Part shown: one piece after another, positions 63,142 to 64,000 of the stretch
How the letters are laid out: every line of letters starts with the position of its first letter
How positions within the stretch are numbered: position 1 is the stretch's first letter
Source of the DNA: Homalodisca vitripennis
Lineage: Eukaryota > Arthropoda > Insecta > Hemiptera > Cicadellidae
Direction: 5' to 3'
Assembly: GCF_021130785.1 (NCBI RefSeq)
Contig: NC_060207.1
Span: 682,001 to 746,000 of the forward strand
Length of the DNA stretch: 64,000 nt
The notes under the pieces: generated by a model
What the model saw: only the letters and a program-made list of their open reading frames with translations
The model's database searches: none
What the model was told of the DNA's origin: nothing
Translations under genes and position numbers: made by a program

Positions 63142-64000
63142 TCAGTCACTGTCCGAGTCATCAGCGATAGGACGAAAAAATGTCCTGCTAATGCCGGAAG
63201 TGCCTGGTTGATCGTGACGAGAAACATTCTCACTGTCGTTGTGTACAACAGTGATGAACGTGTTCTCGTCTTCAATGATTTGGATGAACTCCTGAGCCAA
63301 TTGTTCATTGTCATCATCACCCGCCATCTCAACGTTTTCAGGCACATTGTCGTGGGATTCATGGACAGGACAGACTGGACCGGTAGTTGGTGGTGAGTTT
63401 TGTGCGTGACGTGGGATTAGATTTTGATGTTCTTCTTCCCCACTATGTTGCATGTCTTCACTATGGTTGTCGTTTCGATCTACAATGGACGCATACACGA
63501 CGTTGCGTGTAAAAGTACGCCCATCGTTGAAACCAAACGTCCCCTGTTTTGGACCGTCACGCACATAGACTAATACATCGGCCCATTTCCTAACCCTCGA
63601 GAACGCCACGTACAATTGACCGTGCGCGAAGCATGGTGTGTCGAGACAAATACCAATTTTATTGAAAGTTTGCCCTTGGCTTTTGTTGATTGTCATTGCG
63701 TACCCGAGTTTGACTGGGAATTGCAACCGAGTGAGGGGCCGCGGTAGCATTTCCGTCTCGCAGATGAATCTTACACGCGGTAGGAGTGATTGCTCACCCC
63801 TGTGCTTTCCACTCAAAATCTCGACGTCTATTGTGTGGTCGTGGAGTTGTACAACTTTCAGTCTCGTTCCATTGCACATGCCTGCTTGTAAATCAACATT
63901 CCTTAAAAGCATTACCACGGCTCCCTTTTTCAATGTCAGTCTGTGCGGTGGTAGACCGGGAGCTTCAATTGAATTCAAAAGTTCAATTGGTGGATCGAAA
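63142..64000 (-). CDS. Helitron Rep/helicase, C-terminal (Pif1-like) end, cut by the window
   Basis: The minus-strand frame is open from the window edge ([20 protein letters not shown]) to a stop at 63142. Typical late helicase blocks of Helitron proteins are present: [43 protein letters not shown] (motif V) and [11 protein letters not shown] (motif VI). After motif VI about 130 residues of acidic, low-complexity tail follow, ending ADDSDSD. The Walker motifs and the HUH nuclease would lie beyond the right edge. No stop breaks the visible part. I could not find a convincing Helitron 3' end (hairpin plus CTRR) between 63142 and 63000. Confidence 0.85.
   Translation of the reverse strand, partial: FDPPIELLNSIEAPGLPPHRLTLKKGAVVMLLRNVDLQAGMCNGTRLKVVQLHDHTIDVEILSGKHRGEQSLLPRVRFICETEMLPRPLTRLQFPVKLGYAMTINKSQGQTFNKIGICLDTPCFAHGQLYVAFSRVRKWADVLVYVRDGPKQGTFGFNDGRTFTRNVVYASIVDRNDNHSEDMQHSGEEEHQNLIPRHAQNSPPTTGPVCPVHESHDNVPENVEMAGDDDNEQLAQEFIQIIEDENTFITVVHNDSENVSRHDQPGTSGISRTFFRPIADDSDSD

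Overview
The window looks like repeat-dense, AT-rich nuclear DNA of an animal, most likely an arthropod and probably an insect. The basis is the mix of elements: CR1/L2-like and RNase H-bearing non-LTR retrotransposons, an env-bearing Gypsy-type LTR element, a mariner-type transposon, a Penelope-like element and a Helitron. I cannot name the species. I recognise no single-copy host gene, tRNA, rRNA or CRISPR. Almost everything with coding sense comes from a mobile element, and two short stretches look bacterial (Rickettsiales-like) in origin.

Layout. 1-2.15 kb: AT-rich, nothing recognised. 2.15-3.33 kb: six 108-bp repeats of a ribosomal protein L2-like segment (minus strand), next to a decayed tyrosine recombinase (XerC/XerD) fragment (plus strand). 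3.6-6.5 kb: several unrelated tandem duplications with units of 110-120 bp. 6.8-8.8 kb: a decayed LINE. 8.84-9.47 kb and 11.23-18.96 kb: two arrays of one 92-bp, GC-rich minisatellite (about 90 units). 20.86-24.2 kb: a 60-66-bp GC-rich array running into a ~270-bp satellite with 540-bp higher-order dimers. 25.3-27.3 kb: an internally deleted LINE and a LINE RNase H fragment. 28.15-31.3 kb: a dispersed repeat split by a mariner-type element with 452-bp inverted repeats. 34.2-34.9 kb: a Penelope-like reverse transcriptase fragment with a hammerhead-like RNA motif.

36.125-46.727 kb is a 10.6-kb Gypsy/errantivirus-like provirus with gag, protease, RT-RNaseH-integrase and a 700-codon env. It has a 4-bp target duplication and LTRs differing at one of 257 aligned bases, so it is a very recent insertion, although its gag-pol reading is broken twice. 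47.1-54.8 kb holds minus-strand LINEs. One (47.5-51.8 kb) would encode PHD finger, coiled coil, SGNH esterase, endonuclease and RT in one reading frame if four single-base homopolymer slips were ignored. 56.1-61.5 kb is a plus-strand LINE invaded by two other LINE fragments. 61.6-63.05 kb is a second copy of the dispersed repeat at 28-31 kb. 63.14-64.0 kb is the end of a Helitron helicase running off the window.

The sequence parts do not form a working system. The points worth a second look are the bacterial-like patch, the fused single-frame LINE, the young env-bearing provirus, the fold-back mariner, the hammerhead-like motif, and the structure and probable sequencing error of the minisatellite.
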